Below, in pieces: positions 7,951-17,034 of a DNA stretch of 64,000 bases. The stretch is from Janibacter sp. CX7 (lineage in GTDB: Bacteria > Actinomycetota > Actinomycetes > Actinomycetales > Dermatophilaceae). Under the pieces are notes generated by a model. It saw only the letters and a list, made by a program, of their open reading frames with translations. It was not told where the DNA came from and did no database searches. A program made the translations under genes and the position numbers. How positions within the stretch are numbered: position 1 is the first letter of the stretch; each line of letters starts with the position of its first letter. The stretch covers positions 1,302,001-1,366,000 of the forward strand of contig NZ_CP101464.1 of NCBI RefSeq assembly GCF_024362365.1, given 5' to 3'.

Positions 7951-9429
7951 CGTCCCTGTGGCGTGACGGACGAGCGCCGATCCCCTCGGATGTCCTCACC
8001 TCCGAGCGGTGTGACGACGTCGTCGTCGGCGCCGGTATCACCGGGCTGACCACGTCCCTGCTGCTGGCCCGCGCTGGGCGCGATGTCGTCGTCCTCGAGG
8101 CGCGCGATCTCGGCTCCGTCGCCACCGGCAACACGACGGCAAAGGTCTCCCTGCTGCAGGGGACGAAGTACAGCACCCTGCTGCGTCGCCACCCCGTCGA
8201 CGTCGCCTCCGCCTACCTCGAGGCCAACCGAGCCGGCCAGGACTGGGTGCTGGAGTACTGCCAGGCGCAGGGGATCGCGGTCCAGCGACGCGACGCGGTG
8301 ACCTATGCCCCCGACACCGATCGAGGTCGCCGCGCGGCCCTGCGCGAGCACGAGGCCGCGACGGCGGTGGGGCTGGCCACGCGCTGGAGCGACGACCTGC
8401 CCGTTCCCTTCCCGCACGCCGGGGGCGTGGTGCTGGCCGACCAGGCACAGCTCGACCCGATGGAGTTGCTGCACGGTCTCGTCGCGGATCTGCGTGCCGC
8501 CGATGGCCGGGTGGTCACCGGTGCCCGCGTCCAGCACGTCTCGGTGATCGGCCGGCCCACGGTGCGCTGGGACGGCGGTCGGATGTCGAGCGACACCATC
8601 GTCCTGGCCACCGGCGCGCCCACCGTGGACCGCGCGCTCCACTTCGCCCGGCTCGAGCCGCAGCGCTCCTACGCCCTGGCCTTCGACCACCCGGACCCTC
8701 CGGACCTGATGCTGCTCAGCGCCCACGGCAGCAGCCGATCCGTGCGCGATGCACCCGGCGACGGGGCCGCCCGTCGCCTCCTGGTCGGCGGAGAGGGTCA
8801 CACCGTGGGCCGGGCCCGGCACGAGCAGGGCCACCTGGACCGCTTGCGGGAGTGGACGGCGGAGCACTTCCCCCAGGCGGTGGAGACCCACCACTGGTCG
8901 GCGCAGGACTACACCTCGCCCGACGCGCTGCCGCGCGTGGGACTCCTGCCGCTGGGGCGTTGCCGGGTCCACGTGGCCACCGGGTTCGCGAAGTGGGGGA
9001 TGACGAACGGGGCCGCTGCCGCGTTGGCCGTGTCCGGGCAGATCCTCGGCGACCCGGTGCCGTGGGCGCAGCGTCTGCACCGCGGGCGCGGGCGCCTCCC
9101 CGCGGCTGTGGGAATGGCCCGCATCAACGCGGGCGTCGCCGCAGCCGGTTCCCTGGAACTGGGACGCGCGGCCCTGAAGCCGTTGCCCAAGCACGTGCCG
9201 GAAGGTGAAGGCGCCGTCGGCCGCGAGGGGCTGCTGCCGGTCGACCATCGACGGGCGCACGTGCACCGTCACGGCGATCTGCAGCCACCTCGGTGGGGTG
9301 CTCGAGTGGAACGATGCCGACCACAGCTACGACTGCCCCCTCCACGGGTCGCGCTTCGCGCCGACCGGGGAGGTCCTCGAGGGACCCGCCACCCGAGCCC
9401 TCGCCCTGCGCGACGACGACCATTCCTGA
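7947..9429 (+). pseudogene. FAD-dependent oxidoreductase with C-terminal Rieske domain, frameshifted
   Basis: The N-terminal part is a DAO-type flavoprotein: dinucleotide-binding VVGAGITGLTTSLLLARAG (about 26-44), the ATGNTTAKVSLLQG segment, and FAKWGMTNG near residue 352. The Rieske [2Fe-2S] module ([13 protein letters not shown] ... [14 protein letters not shown]) is in a different frame, open from 9205 and ending at 9429. The frames switch near 9235-9245 (GLLP then RSTIDGRTC). Joining them needs two extra bases or one fewer. The intact family is a soluble oxidoreductase of about 500 residues with an internal Rieske electron donor. Whether the lesion is real or an assembly error cannot be decided here. 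Confidence 0.8.
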
Positions 9430-9456
9430 AACATCCCTGAACCGGAGGATTTCTGC

Positions 9457-9903
9457 ATGAGCGAGAACACCACCCTCATCGACGCCTCGACCGCGGACGT
9501 CTGGTCGGTGCTGAGCGACGGCTGGCTCTACCCCCTGTGGGTCGTCGGTGCCTCGAGGATGCGCGATGTCGATGCGGACTGGCCCGCTGCCGGCAGCCGC
9601 ATCCACCATTCGGTCGGCGTCTGGCCCGGGTTGGTCGACGACCACACCCGGGTGCTCGCATCGGACCCCGACCGATCCCTCACCCTGTGCGCGCGCACCT
9701 GGCCGATGGGGGAGGCCGAGGTCCGGCTCACCCTGACACCATTGGGTGAACAGACCGAGGTGGCCATCCACGAGGACGTCGTCTCCGGGCCGGGGGTGCT
9801 CGTGCCGGGGCTGGTGCGTCAGCCGGCCCTGATGTGGCGCAATTCCGAGACTCTGCGCCGTCTGCGTCTGCTCGTGGAGGGGCGCGCCGGCCGGACCGCA
9901 TGA
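9457..9903 (+). CDS. SRPBCC (polyketide cyclase-like) family protein
   Basis: This 148-residue protein follows a GGAGG ribosome site 27 bp after the Rieske frame ends. The pattern ASTADVWSVLSDGWLYPLWVVGASRM, then acidic strands and a C-terminal amphipathic helix (MWRNSETLRRLRLLVEG), fits the START/Bet-v1-like fold that binds hydrophobic ligands. No catalytic residues can be identified. It is co-oriented with the flavoprotein and the FUSC protein and probably co-transcribed. The precise role is unknown. Confidence 0.75.
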   Translation: MSENTTLIDASTADVWSVLSDGWLYPLWVVGASRMRDVDADWPAAGSRIHHSVGVWPGLVDDHTRVLASDPDRSLTLCARTWPMGEAEVRLTLTPLGEQTEVAIHEDVVSGPGVLVPGLVRQPALMWRNSETLRRLRLLVEGRAGRTA

Positions 9904-10013
9904 GGCTGAGCGCGCGTCGCGAGAGCCTGAGTGGGCGACGCCTGACCGCGTCCGTGGGTGACTCTGCCGGCCACGCGCGACCGCACGCCCCTGAGACGCT
10001 GACGGGTCCGTGA
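9900..10013 (+). CDS. possible coupling ORF (37 aa)
   Basis: The ORF begins at an ATG overlapping the SRPBCC stop (ATGA at 9900). It ends in a TGA overlapping the GTG at 10010, so it bridges two genes with 4-bp overlaps at both ends. The peptide is Arg/Ser-rich (MRLSARRESLSGRRL...) with no recognised domain. It may simply reflect stop-poor high-GC sequence, since the GTG at 10010 is not certain to be the real start of the next gene. Confidence 0.2.
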   Translation: MRLSARRESLSGRRLTASVGDSAGHARPHAPETLTGP

Positions 10014-11146
10014 CGACGTTTGGCGCGGTGCTCACGGTGGGGTCTACTGGCCGGGTGGACGCACTGAACGCACCGAGGTGGACGTCACGGGCGAGATCGT
10101 GGTTCTCGTCCCCGGTGACCCAGACCGACTTCCTGCAGTTGCTCAAGGCCACCGTGGCCGCCGTCGGCGCCTGGGTCCTGGCCGAGCTGGTGTGGGAGCT
10201 GAAGCAGGCCTACCTGGCGCCGTGGGTGGCATTGCTGACCGTCCATGCCACGGTCTACCGGACGATGTGGCGCGGCCTGCAGACGGTGATCACCGTCGGG
10301 CTGGGCATCCTCCTGGCGCTCGTGGTCGTCGAGCTCTTCGAGGTCACAGCCTGGTCGTTCGGTCTGGCGCTGCTCATGGGCCTCGCCCTCTCCCGTCTGC
10401 GGGTCCTGCGCGACGAGGGCATCACCGTGGCGACCACCGTGCTGTTCGTCCTCGCGACCGGGTACAACATCCCGGACTCTCGGGCCATCGACCTGCTGCC
10501 CGACCGCCTGCTGAGCACAGCCGTGGGCGTGGTCGTGGCGCTGCTCGTCAACTTCCTGGTGCTGCCGCCGCTGTACGACAGCAGCGCCCAGCGACAGATC
10601 GACGACGTGGACCGCAGGCTGGGGGCTCTGCTGGTGGACATGGCCCAGCAGCTGCGCGAGCCGCGCAAGGAGCAGGAGGAGGCCGACTGGATCGAGACGA
10701 CGAGATCCATCGACACCGATCTGGCGGAGGCGTGGTCGCTCGTGCGCACCGCGCAGGAGGGACGCTCGTGGAACCCGCGGCACAGGCTCCATCCGGGTCA
10801 GCACCTGGAGACCTACCCGCAGATCCTGGTGCGGCTCGAGGAGGGCGTCAGCCTGGTGCGCAGCATCGCACGGCACGTACGCGAGTCCAGCCGTGCGTCG
10901 CAGGAATGGGATCCGCGCTTCCGCGATCGCTACATCGACCTCCTCGAGAACCTGGGTCGGCGCATCGCCGACCCTGACGCGGACGTGGCCGAGGTGCGTG
11001 AGGATCTGCGTCGCCTGTCCGAGGACCTGTCGACCGAGGATCTGTCCGGTTTGCTGTGGCCGTTGTACGGCGCCCTCATCGCCAACCTCCAGGTCCTCAT
11101 CGACGTCGTCGACGACGTGGCCACGGCGGAGCCGGTGCGCACCTGA
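10010..11146 (+). CDS. FUSC/aromatic acid exporter-like membrane protein
   Basis: This 378-residue protein has about five to six N-terminal hydrophobic helices (roughly residues 40-190, for example WVALLTVHATVYRTMWRGLQTVITVGLGILLALVV split over two helices). A long soluble helical tail rich in charged residues follows. This is the layout of FUSC/ArAE family proteins, implicated in export of aromatic or lipophilic acids. The start is uncertain: GTG at 10010 (used here), or GTG at 10054, which would give a more usual short N-terminus. It is the last intact gene of the cluster beginning with the flavoprotein. Confidence 0.7.
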   Translation: MTTFGAVLTVGSTGRVDALNAPRWTSRARSWFSSPVTQTDFLQLLKATVAAVGAWVLAELVWELKQAYLAPWVALLTVHATVYRTMWRGLQTVITVGLGILLALVVVELFEVTAWSFGLALLMGLALSRLRVLRDEGITVATTVLFVLATGYNIPDSRAIDLLPDRLLSTAVGVVVALLVNFLVLPPLYDSSAQRQIDDVDRRLGALLVDMAQQLREPRKEQEEADWIETTRSIDTDLAEAWSLVRTAQEGRSWNPRHRLHPGQHLETYPQILVRLEEGVSLVRSIARHVRESSRASQEWDPRFRDRYIDLLENLGRRIADPDADVAEVREDLRRLSEDLSTEDLSGLLWPLYGALIANLQVLIDVVDDVATAEPVRT

Positions 11147-11250
11147 GGCTGCGAGACCGCGCGTCAGTCATGGCGCAGGGGTCGACCAGCTGCGATCGGC
11201 GCTGTGTGAAGGGCCTCGCGTTCGAGTCGACGTACGGGGAGGATGGACTC

Positions 11251-11602
11251 ATGCCCATCCAGCTCCTCGTCGTCGACGGCTGCCCCATCAGCAGGTGGCC
11301 GGTGAGCACCTGAGCCGGGCCTTGGCCGCCGTCGGCCGGTCCGCGACGTGGAGGCGGTGCGGGTCAGGACCCCGGAAGAGGCGCAGGAATGGGGGTTTCA
11401 CGGGTCACGGTCCGTGCTGCTGGACGGCCACGACCCCTTCGCTGCACCGGACGCACCGGTCGGGCTCGCCTGCCGGAACTACCGCACGCCACTGAGCCCG
11501 GACGGCTCTCCCAGCGTCGCGCAGCTGGTCGAGGTGCTGGCCCGTCCATCACGCCAAATTTCCGTCTCCAAACGGTTGGCACTCTCGGGTAGAGAGTGCT
11601 AA
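11251..11602 (+). pseudogene. DF-family thioredoxin-like protein, multiply frameshifted
   Basis: An ATG behind GGGGAGGA (11236-11243) opens MPIQLLVVDGCP. The expected continuation QQVAGEHLSRALAAVGR is in a second frame, and EAVRVRTPEEAQEWGFHG ... DPFAAPDAPVGLACRNYRT in a third. This is the pattern of small (about 95 aa) DF-family (seleno)proteins with a DGCPH redox-like motif. The two breaks (near 11284 and 11345) each look like one lost base. The last frame runs into the CIRCE element and uses its TAA as stop, adding about 18 residues not expected for the family. So the 3' end may also be altered. Confidence 0.7.
11576..11602 (+). promoter_or_regulatory. CIRCE operator (HrcA site) of hsp20
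   Basis: TTGGCACTC (11576-11584), nine bases, then GAGTGCTAA (11594-11602). This differs from the CIRCE consensus TTAGCACTC-N9-GAGTGCTAA at one position. CIRCE is bound by the heat-shock repressor HrcA. It lies 76 bp upstream of the hsp20 start. Confidence 0.92.
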
Positions 11603-11677
11603 TTTTGGTGAGGTCAGTTCAGGTACAGCCACCCCCGCGGGGCGGTGGGTGGCCTCATCGTTGGAGGTTGATTTCTG

Positions 11678-12163
11678 ATGATGCGCTCTGATGCACTCAC
11701 CGAGTTGGACGCCCTCGCGCAGGGCCTCCTGGGGACTCGCTCGACATCACGTTCGCCCCAGTTCATGCCGGTCGACGTCTACCGCATGGAGGATCGCTAC
11801 TTCGTCCACGCGGACCTTCCGGGCATGGACCCCGGGAGCATCGACGTCAACATGGGTCGCGGCGTCCTGACCCTGACCGCTCACCGCTCGTCCCTGCACG
11901 AGCAAGAGGTGCAGTGGTTGACCAGTGAACGCTTCTCCGGCAGTTACCGGCGGCAGATCACCTTCGGGGATGACATCGATCCCGATCAGGTGTCGGCCAC
12001 CTACGACAACGGGGTCCTGACCGTTGTCCTGCCGGTGAACAAGCGATCGCTGCCGCGACAGATCTCGGTCGGGACACCGTCCTCCCAGCCGCTCGAAGTG
12101 GAGGCGTCCTCCGACCGGGGCGAGGAGTCGTCCAGCACCCGTGATCGCGAGAGTTCCACCTAG
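11678..12163 (+). CDS. Hsp20/alpha-crystallin small heat-shock protein
   Basis: This 161-residue ATP-independent chaperone has an alpha-crystallin domain at about residues 27-130 (PVDVYRMEDRYFVHADLPGMDPGSIDV, then the GVLTVVLP strand, the typical GVLxxxxP signature). A short N-terminal arm and an acidic/Ser-rich tail flank it. It forms oligomers that hold unfolding proteins in the cytosol. The upstream CIRCE shows HrcA control, and a strong hairpin terminator follows, so it is monocistronic. Confidence 0.92.
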   Translation: MMRSDALTELDALAQGLLGTRSTSRSPQFMPVDVYRMEDRYFVHADLPGMDPGSIDVNMGRGVLTLTAHRSSLHEQEVQWLTSERFSGSYRRQITFGDDIDPDQVSATYDNGVLTVVLPVNKRSLPRQISVGTPSSQPLEVEASSDRGEESSSTRDRESST

Positions 12164-12178
12164 TCGCCCCGCGATCCA

Positions 12179-12214
12179 CGCGAAGAGCCCTGCACCCGTG
12201 CAGGGCTCTTCGCG
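12179..12214. terminator. bidirectional hairpin terminator
   Basis: A perfect 16-bp stem (12179-12194 with 12199-12214, starting CGCGAAGAGCCC) with a 4-nt loop, between the convergent hsp20 and cinA genes. No clear U-tract, as is common in actinobacteria. Confidence 0.85.
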
Positions 12215-12232
12215 TGTCGGGCAGGGCGAAGG

Positions 12233-12703
12233 TCACGTCAGGAGTCGGTGGATCTCCTGCAGCGCGGACTCGACGGTGTCCTCGAGGGCCTTCGCCGGGT
12301 CGTCGGAGCACTCCAGCAGTCGGCTGCCCTCCTCGAACGCGGTCGACCACCCCAGGTACACCGTCCCCGCAGGGTGGCCGTCCTGGTCCTGCGGGCCCCC
12401 GACACCCGTGGCGGAGACGGCGATGGTGGCGTCCGTCAGCTCACGCACCCCGCGCGCGAGTTCTTGGGCGGCGGCGCCCGACACGGGATCGAGTCCACGC
12501 GTCATGCCCAGGACGGTGGTCTTGACGTCGACGCTGTACGCGACGACGGCGCCGGCAAACCATTGACTGGCATCCTGCCCCCGCCCCAGACGCGCGGCGA
12601 TGTTCCCGCTCGTCAGGGACTCGGCCACCGCGATCCGGGCGTCGACGGCGCAGGCGGCACGGGCGATCTCGTCGACGAGTTCGTCTGCCGAGGCGGAGGT
12701 CAC
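12233..12703 (-). CDS. cinA: CinA C-terminal domain protein / NMN amidohydrolase
   Basis: This 156-residue protein corresponds to the PncC/CinA C-terminal domain alone, which deamidates nicotinamide mononucleotide to nicotinate mononucleotide in pyridine-nucleotide recycling. The family signature VAESLTSGNIAARLG (about 25-39) and the later SATGVGGP segment are visible. The GTG start at 12703 follows a TAGCCT -10 element by 7 nt, suggesting a leaderless message. The N-terminal MoaB-like domain of full-length CinA is absent, as is usual for this short form. Confidence 0.88.
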   Translation of the reverse strand: MTSASADELVDEIARAACAVDARIAVAESLTSGNIAARLGRGQDASQWFAGAVVAYSVDVKTTVLGMTRGLDPVSGAAAQELARGVRELTDATIAVSATGVGGPQDQDGHPAGTVYLGWSTAFEEGSRLLECSDDPAKALEDTVESALQEIHRLLT

Positions 12704-12764
12704 GACCAGAAGGCTAGTACGTCGATGGTGCCGGTGCGAGTGCTGTCGCGCAGCGCGACCCATG

Positions 12765-12804
12765 ACGAAGGGCGGGACCCGTGACCGGGTCCCGCCCTTC
12801 GTCA
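12765..12804. terminator. hairpin terminator of glnA
   Basis: A perfect 18-bp inverted repeat (12765-12782 with 12787-12804, GACGAAGGGCGGGACCCG) around a TGAC loop, 8 bp past the glnA stop. Each arm carries one copy of the CGAAGGG word that is abundant in this window. Confidence 0.9.
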
Positions 12805-12812
12805 GAGACGGC

Positions 12813-14237
<1,425 letters not shown>

Positions 14238-14314
14238 ACCATCCTCCTGGGGTGGGGCGGCAGGCCGCTCTGACCCGCCGCTTCAACTGTTGGTGATGAC
14301 TGTAGGCACGGCCG

Positions 14315-14352
14315 GTTTCTCGACCATGACCCGAATGTTTCACCGGTGTTAC
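14315..14352 (-). promoter_or_regulatory. GlnR box upstream of glnA
   Basis: Read on the minus strand, four half-sites are each separated by six bases: GTAAC, GAAAC, GTCAT, GAAAC (plus-strand 14348-14352, 14337-14341, 14326-14330 and 14315-14319). This matches the actinobacterial GlnR consensus gTnAc-n6-GaAAc-n6 repeated twice. The position relative to the glnA start fits activation under nitrogen limitation. Confidence 0.9.
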
Positions 14353-14444
14353 ATGAGACGTGCGTCCCACGTGCTGAGACCAACCCTAGCGCTCGGGACA
14401 GCGGCCCGGCAGGAGCGTCCACGGGCGTTGCATAGGCTGCCCCG

Positions 14445-14852
14445 GTGAGCAGCAGCACCGGCCGTCCCGTCCCGACCCCTGACGAAGGGGGGAGCAGCGC
14501 CGGTTTCGGTCGGCGCCTGGTGGCGGTCGTCATCGACTGGGTCGCCTGCCTGCTCATCACCAACGGCCTCATCGGCCGTTTCGTCGAGCTGAGCCCGGAG
14601 GCCTTCTCCTTCGTCCCGCTCGGGCTGCTGTTCCTGCTCAACCTCGTCGGCGTCACCCTCGGTGGCGCGACCTTCGGTCACCGGCTCCTCGGGCTGCGGG
14701 TGGTGCCGCTCGTGGGGGAGTGGGTCACCCCCCTTCGCTCCGCGGTGCGGGCCGCCCTGCTCTGCCTCTTCATCCCCGCGCTCGTCACGGCGAAGGGGGA
14801 CGGCCGCGGCCTGCACGACCTCGCCGCCCGCACCCACGTCGTCCGGGTCTGA
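14445..14852 (+). CDS. RDD family membrane protein
   Basis: This 135-residue protein has three hydrophobic helices (about 27-45, 55-72 and 98-118) and the RDD pattern: FGRRLVAVVIDW near the start and FGHRLLGLRVV in the middle. The GTG start lies 6 nt after TAGGCT, a leaderless arrangement. RDD proteins of unknown function commonly sit beside glnA in actinobacteria. Two CGAAGGG words fall in its variable parts (the DEGG and AKGD stretches). Confidence 0.85.
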   Translation: MSSSTGRPVPTPDEGGSSAGFGRRLVAVVIDWVACLLITNGLIGRFVELSPEAFSFVPLGLLFLLNLVGVTLGGATFGHRLLGLRVVPLVGEWVTPLRSAVRAALLCLFIPALVTAKGDGRGLHDLAARTHVVRV

Positions 14853-14871
14853 CCAGCGTCTCCCGCCCGTG

Positions 14872-14903
14872 AACTCCGCAAAACCCTAGGGTTTTGCGGA
14901 GTT
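14872..14903. repeat. 32-bp perfect palindrome, CCTAGG-centred (copy 1)
   Basis: A loopless perfect palindrome between the convergent RDD and aminopeptidase genes. Each 16-base arm reads AACTCCGCAAAACCCT toward the centre. It shares the GCAARACCCTAGGGTYTTGC core with the two elements at 19.4-19.5 kb. It may act here as a transcription terminator, but the other copies lie in a divergent promoter region. Confidence 0.85.
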
Positions 14904-14924
14904 GGGCGCTGTGGGTCGGCCCCT

Positions 14925-16199
14925 TCAGCCGCGGAAGAAGGTCAACGCCACCCGCGACAGGTCGAGCAGGTCGCTGGTGCCGGCCAGCTCACGGGCCGAG
15001 TGCATCGACAGGATCGGGATGCCGACGTCGACGGTGCGGATGCCGAGGCGGGTCGCGGTGATCGGCCCGATCGTCGACCCGCACGGCACGGTGTTGTTGG
15101 ACACGAAGTCCTGGCTCGTCACACCGGTCTGCTCGCACCACCCGCGCCAGGCCGCGGCGCCGACGCCGTCGCTGGCGTAGCGCTGGTTGGCGTTGATCTT
15201 CAGGATCGGGCCGGAGCCGAGGACCGGCCGCACGGCGGGGTCGTGCTTCTCGGGGTAGTTGGGGTGCACCGAGTGCCCCACGTCGCTGGAGACGCACCAC
15301 GACGACGCGAGGGCACGCAGCCGCTCACCACGGTCGGCACCGAGGGCGATGCCGATGCGCTCGAGCACCTCCTCGAGGAAGGGGCCACCGGCGCCGGTGC
15401 GGGTCGCCGAGCCGACCTCCTCGTGGTCGAAGACGGCCAGGAGCGGGATGTGATCGCCCGCGACGTCCTCGAGCTGGGTCATCGCGACGGTGCCGGCGTG
15501 CACGCTGGCGAGGTCGTCGAGGCGGCCGGCGGCGAAGAAGACGTCGTCCTTGCCGAAGACGGCGCCGCGTGCGGAGTCGGCCGTCATGAGGTCGTAGCCG
15601 CGCACCCGCGTCGCGTCGACGCCGGCGGTCGCGGCGAGCTCGCCGATGAGGTCGGCAGAGGCAGCCGCGCCCACGCCCCACACGGGCTGGGTCTGCACCT
15701 GCTTGTCGAGGGCGAAGCGCTCGTTGGCCTCGCGGTCGAGGTGGATCGCCAGCTGCGGCAGCCGCAGCAGCGGCCCGGAGTCGGCGAGCACCTCGGTGCC
15801 GTCGTCGAGCACGAGCCGACCGGCCAGGCGCAGCTCGCGGTCGAGCCAGGAGTTGAGCAGCGGTCCGCCGTAGACCTCGACGCCGGCCTGCAGCCAGCCG
15901 AGGCGGCCCGTGGTCGGCTGCGGCTTGAGCTTGAAGCCGGGGGAGTCGCTGTGCGCACCGAAGATGCGCACCGGCGTCGTCGTGGTCGCCCCCTCGGGCA
16001 CGACCCAGGCGATGACCGCGCCCTCGCGCAGGACGAGGTAGCGGCCCGGTCCCTGCGGCCACGCATCCGTCTCACGAAGGGGGGCGAAGCCCGCCTCCTG
16101 CAGGCGGCGAGCCACCTCGGCCGCCGCGTGGTAGCTCGACGGCGACGCGGCGACGAAGTCGGCCAGGTCCTCGGCGTGGGTGGTGGCGGCAGCAGGCAC
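14925..16199 (-). CDS. apeB: M18 family aminopeptidase
   Basis: This 424-residue cytosolic zinc aminopeptidase of the aspartyl aminopeptidase family removes N-terminal residues from peptides. Metal and catalytic landmarks are GAHSDSPGFKLKP (about 99-111), VFDHEEVGSAT (about 265) and the C-terminal SMHSARE. Length and motifs are full. It is separated from the DUF4191 gene by about 75 bp. Confidence 0.93.
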   Translation of the reverse strand: MPAAATTHAEDLADFVAASPSSYHAAAEVARRLQEAGFAPLRETDAWPQGPGRYLVLREGAVIAWVVPEGATTTTPVRIFGAHSDSPGFKLKPQPTTGRLGWLQAGVEVYGGPLLNSWLDRELRLAGRLVLDDGTEVLADSGPLLRLPQLAIHLDREANERFALDKQVQTQPVWGVGAAASADLIGELAATAGVDATRVRGYDLMTADSARGAVFGKDDVFFAAGRLDDLASVHAGTVAMTQLEDVAGDHIPLLAVFDHEEVGSATRTGAGGPFLEEVLERIGIALGADRGERLRALASSWCVSSDVGHSVHPNYPEKHDPAVRPVLGSGPILKINANQRYASDGVGAAAWRGWCEQTGVTSQDFVSNNTVPCGSTIGPITATRLGIRTVDVGIPILSMHSARELAGTSDLLDLSRVALTFFRG

Positions 16200-16275
16200 G
16201 AGTGGGTCTCCCGGAGGTCGGCGGGTGGGGGCCGTGGGTGGGTCCGGGCCGCTCGACGCGGGCGGACCCGTGGGG

Positions 16276-16998
16276 TCAGCGGCCGCGCAGGGCGCTGCGG
16301 TTCATCCGCGCACGGGTCGGGTCGACGCCGGCGGGGACGCCCTGGCGGATGCCGGGGAGGGACTTCAGCCGCTTGTTGACGACGGCCATCTCCTCCTTGC
16401 TCAGCTCGGGGCGCAGGCGGGTGAGGGTCATGCGGATCTTGCGCGGGTGCAGCTCGCCCTCGCCCGAGCCGACGATGTAGGTGTGCACCGGCACACCGGG
16501 GGCGACCCGGTTGACCTTCTTGGTCTCCTTGGCGAAGAGCTTGTCGACGCGGTGCTTCGGGCCCTCGCCGAGCAGGACGATGCCCGGGCGACCGAGAGCG
16601 CGGAAGACGACGGCCGCGGTGTTGATCTCGCTCGGCTTGGTCGCGTCGGCAGCGACCGGCTCCTGGTCGAAGTACCACCCACGACGCAGGGTCGACATGC
16701 CACCGATGGCGGCGCCGCGCTGGCCCTCCATCTGGGCGAAGGCGGCCCGCTCACCGCGGCGCGAGAGCACGATCATCGCCGCGAGTGCGGCGAAGGGCAG
16801 CGCGACGAGCAGCGAGGCGATGACGTGGCCGAAGATCAGGCCGATGACCGCCCCGATGGCGAGCACGACGACGAAGGCAAGGATCATCCACAGGGTCACC
16901 TGCGGGTCGATCGCCTTGATTGTCTTGTAGACCGAGGCGATCCGCTTGAAGGGGTTCTCGCGCTTCGGCTTCTCGGGCTTGTCGTTCTTGCTGGCCAT
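16276..16998 (-). CDS. DUF4191 family membrane protein
   Basis: This 240-residue protein has a basic N-terminus, two adjacent transmembrane helices (about 35-80) and a long basic cytoplasmic domain. It matches the conserved actinobacterial DUF4191 family, which sits beside lipA in mycobacteria. The function is not established. The ATG lies 8 nt after TAGACT, so the transcript is probably leaderless. Confidence 0.85.
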   Translation of the reverse strand: MASKNDKPEKPKRENPFKRIASVYKTIKAIDPQVTLWMILAFVVVLAIGAVIGLIFGHVIASLLVALPFAALAAMIVLSRRGERAAFAQMEGQRGAAIGGMSTLRRGWYFDQEPVAADATKPSEINTAAVVFRALGRPGIVLLGEGPKHRVDKLFAKETKKVNRVAPGVPVHTYIVGSGEGELHPRKIRMTLTRLRPELSKEEMAVVNKRLKSLPGIRQGVPAGVDPTRARMNRSALRGR

Positions 16999-17034
16999 GA
17001 GGAGAGAGTCTAGTTGCTCGGTCTGGGTGCCCGG

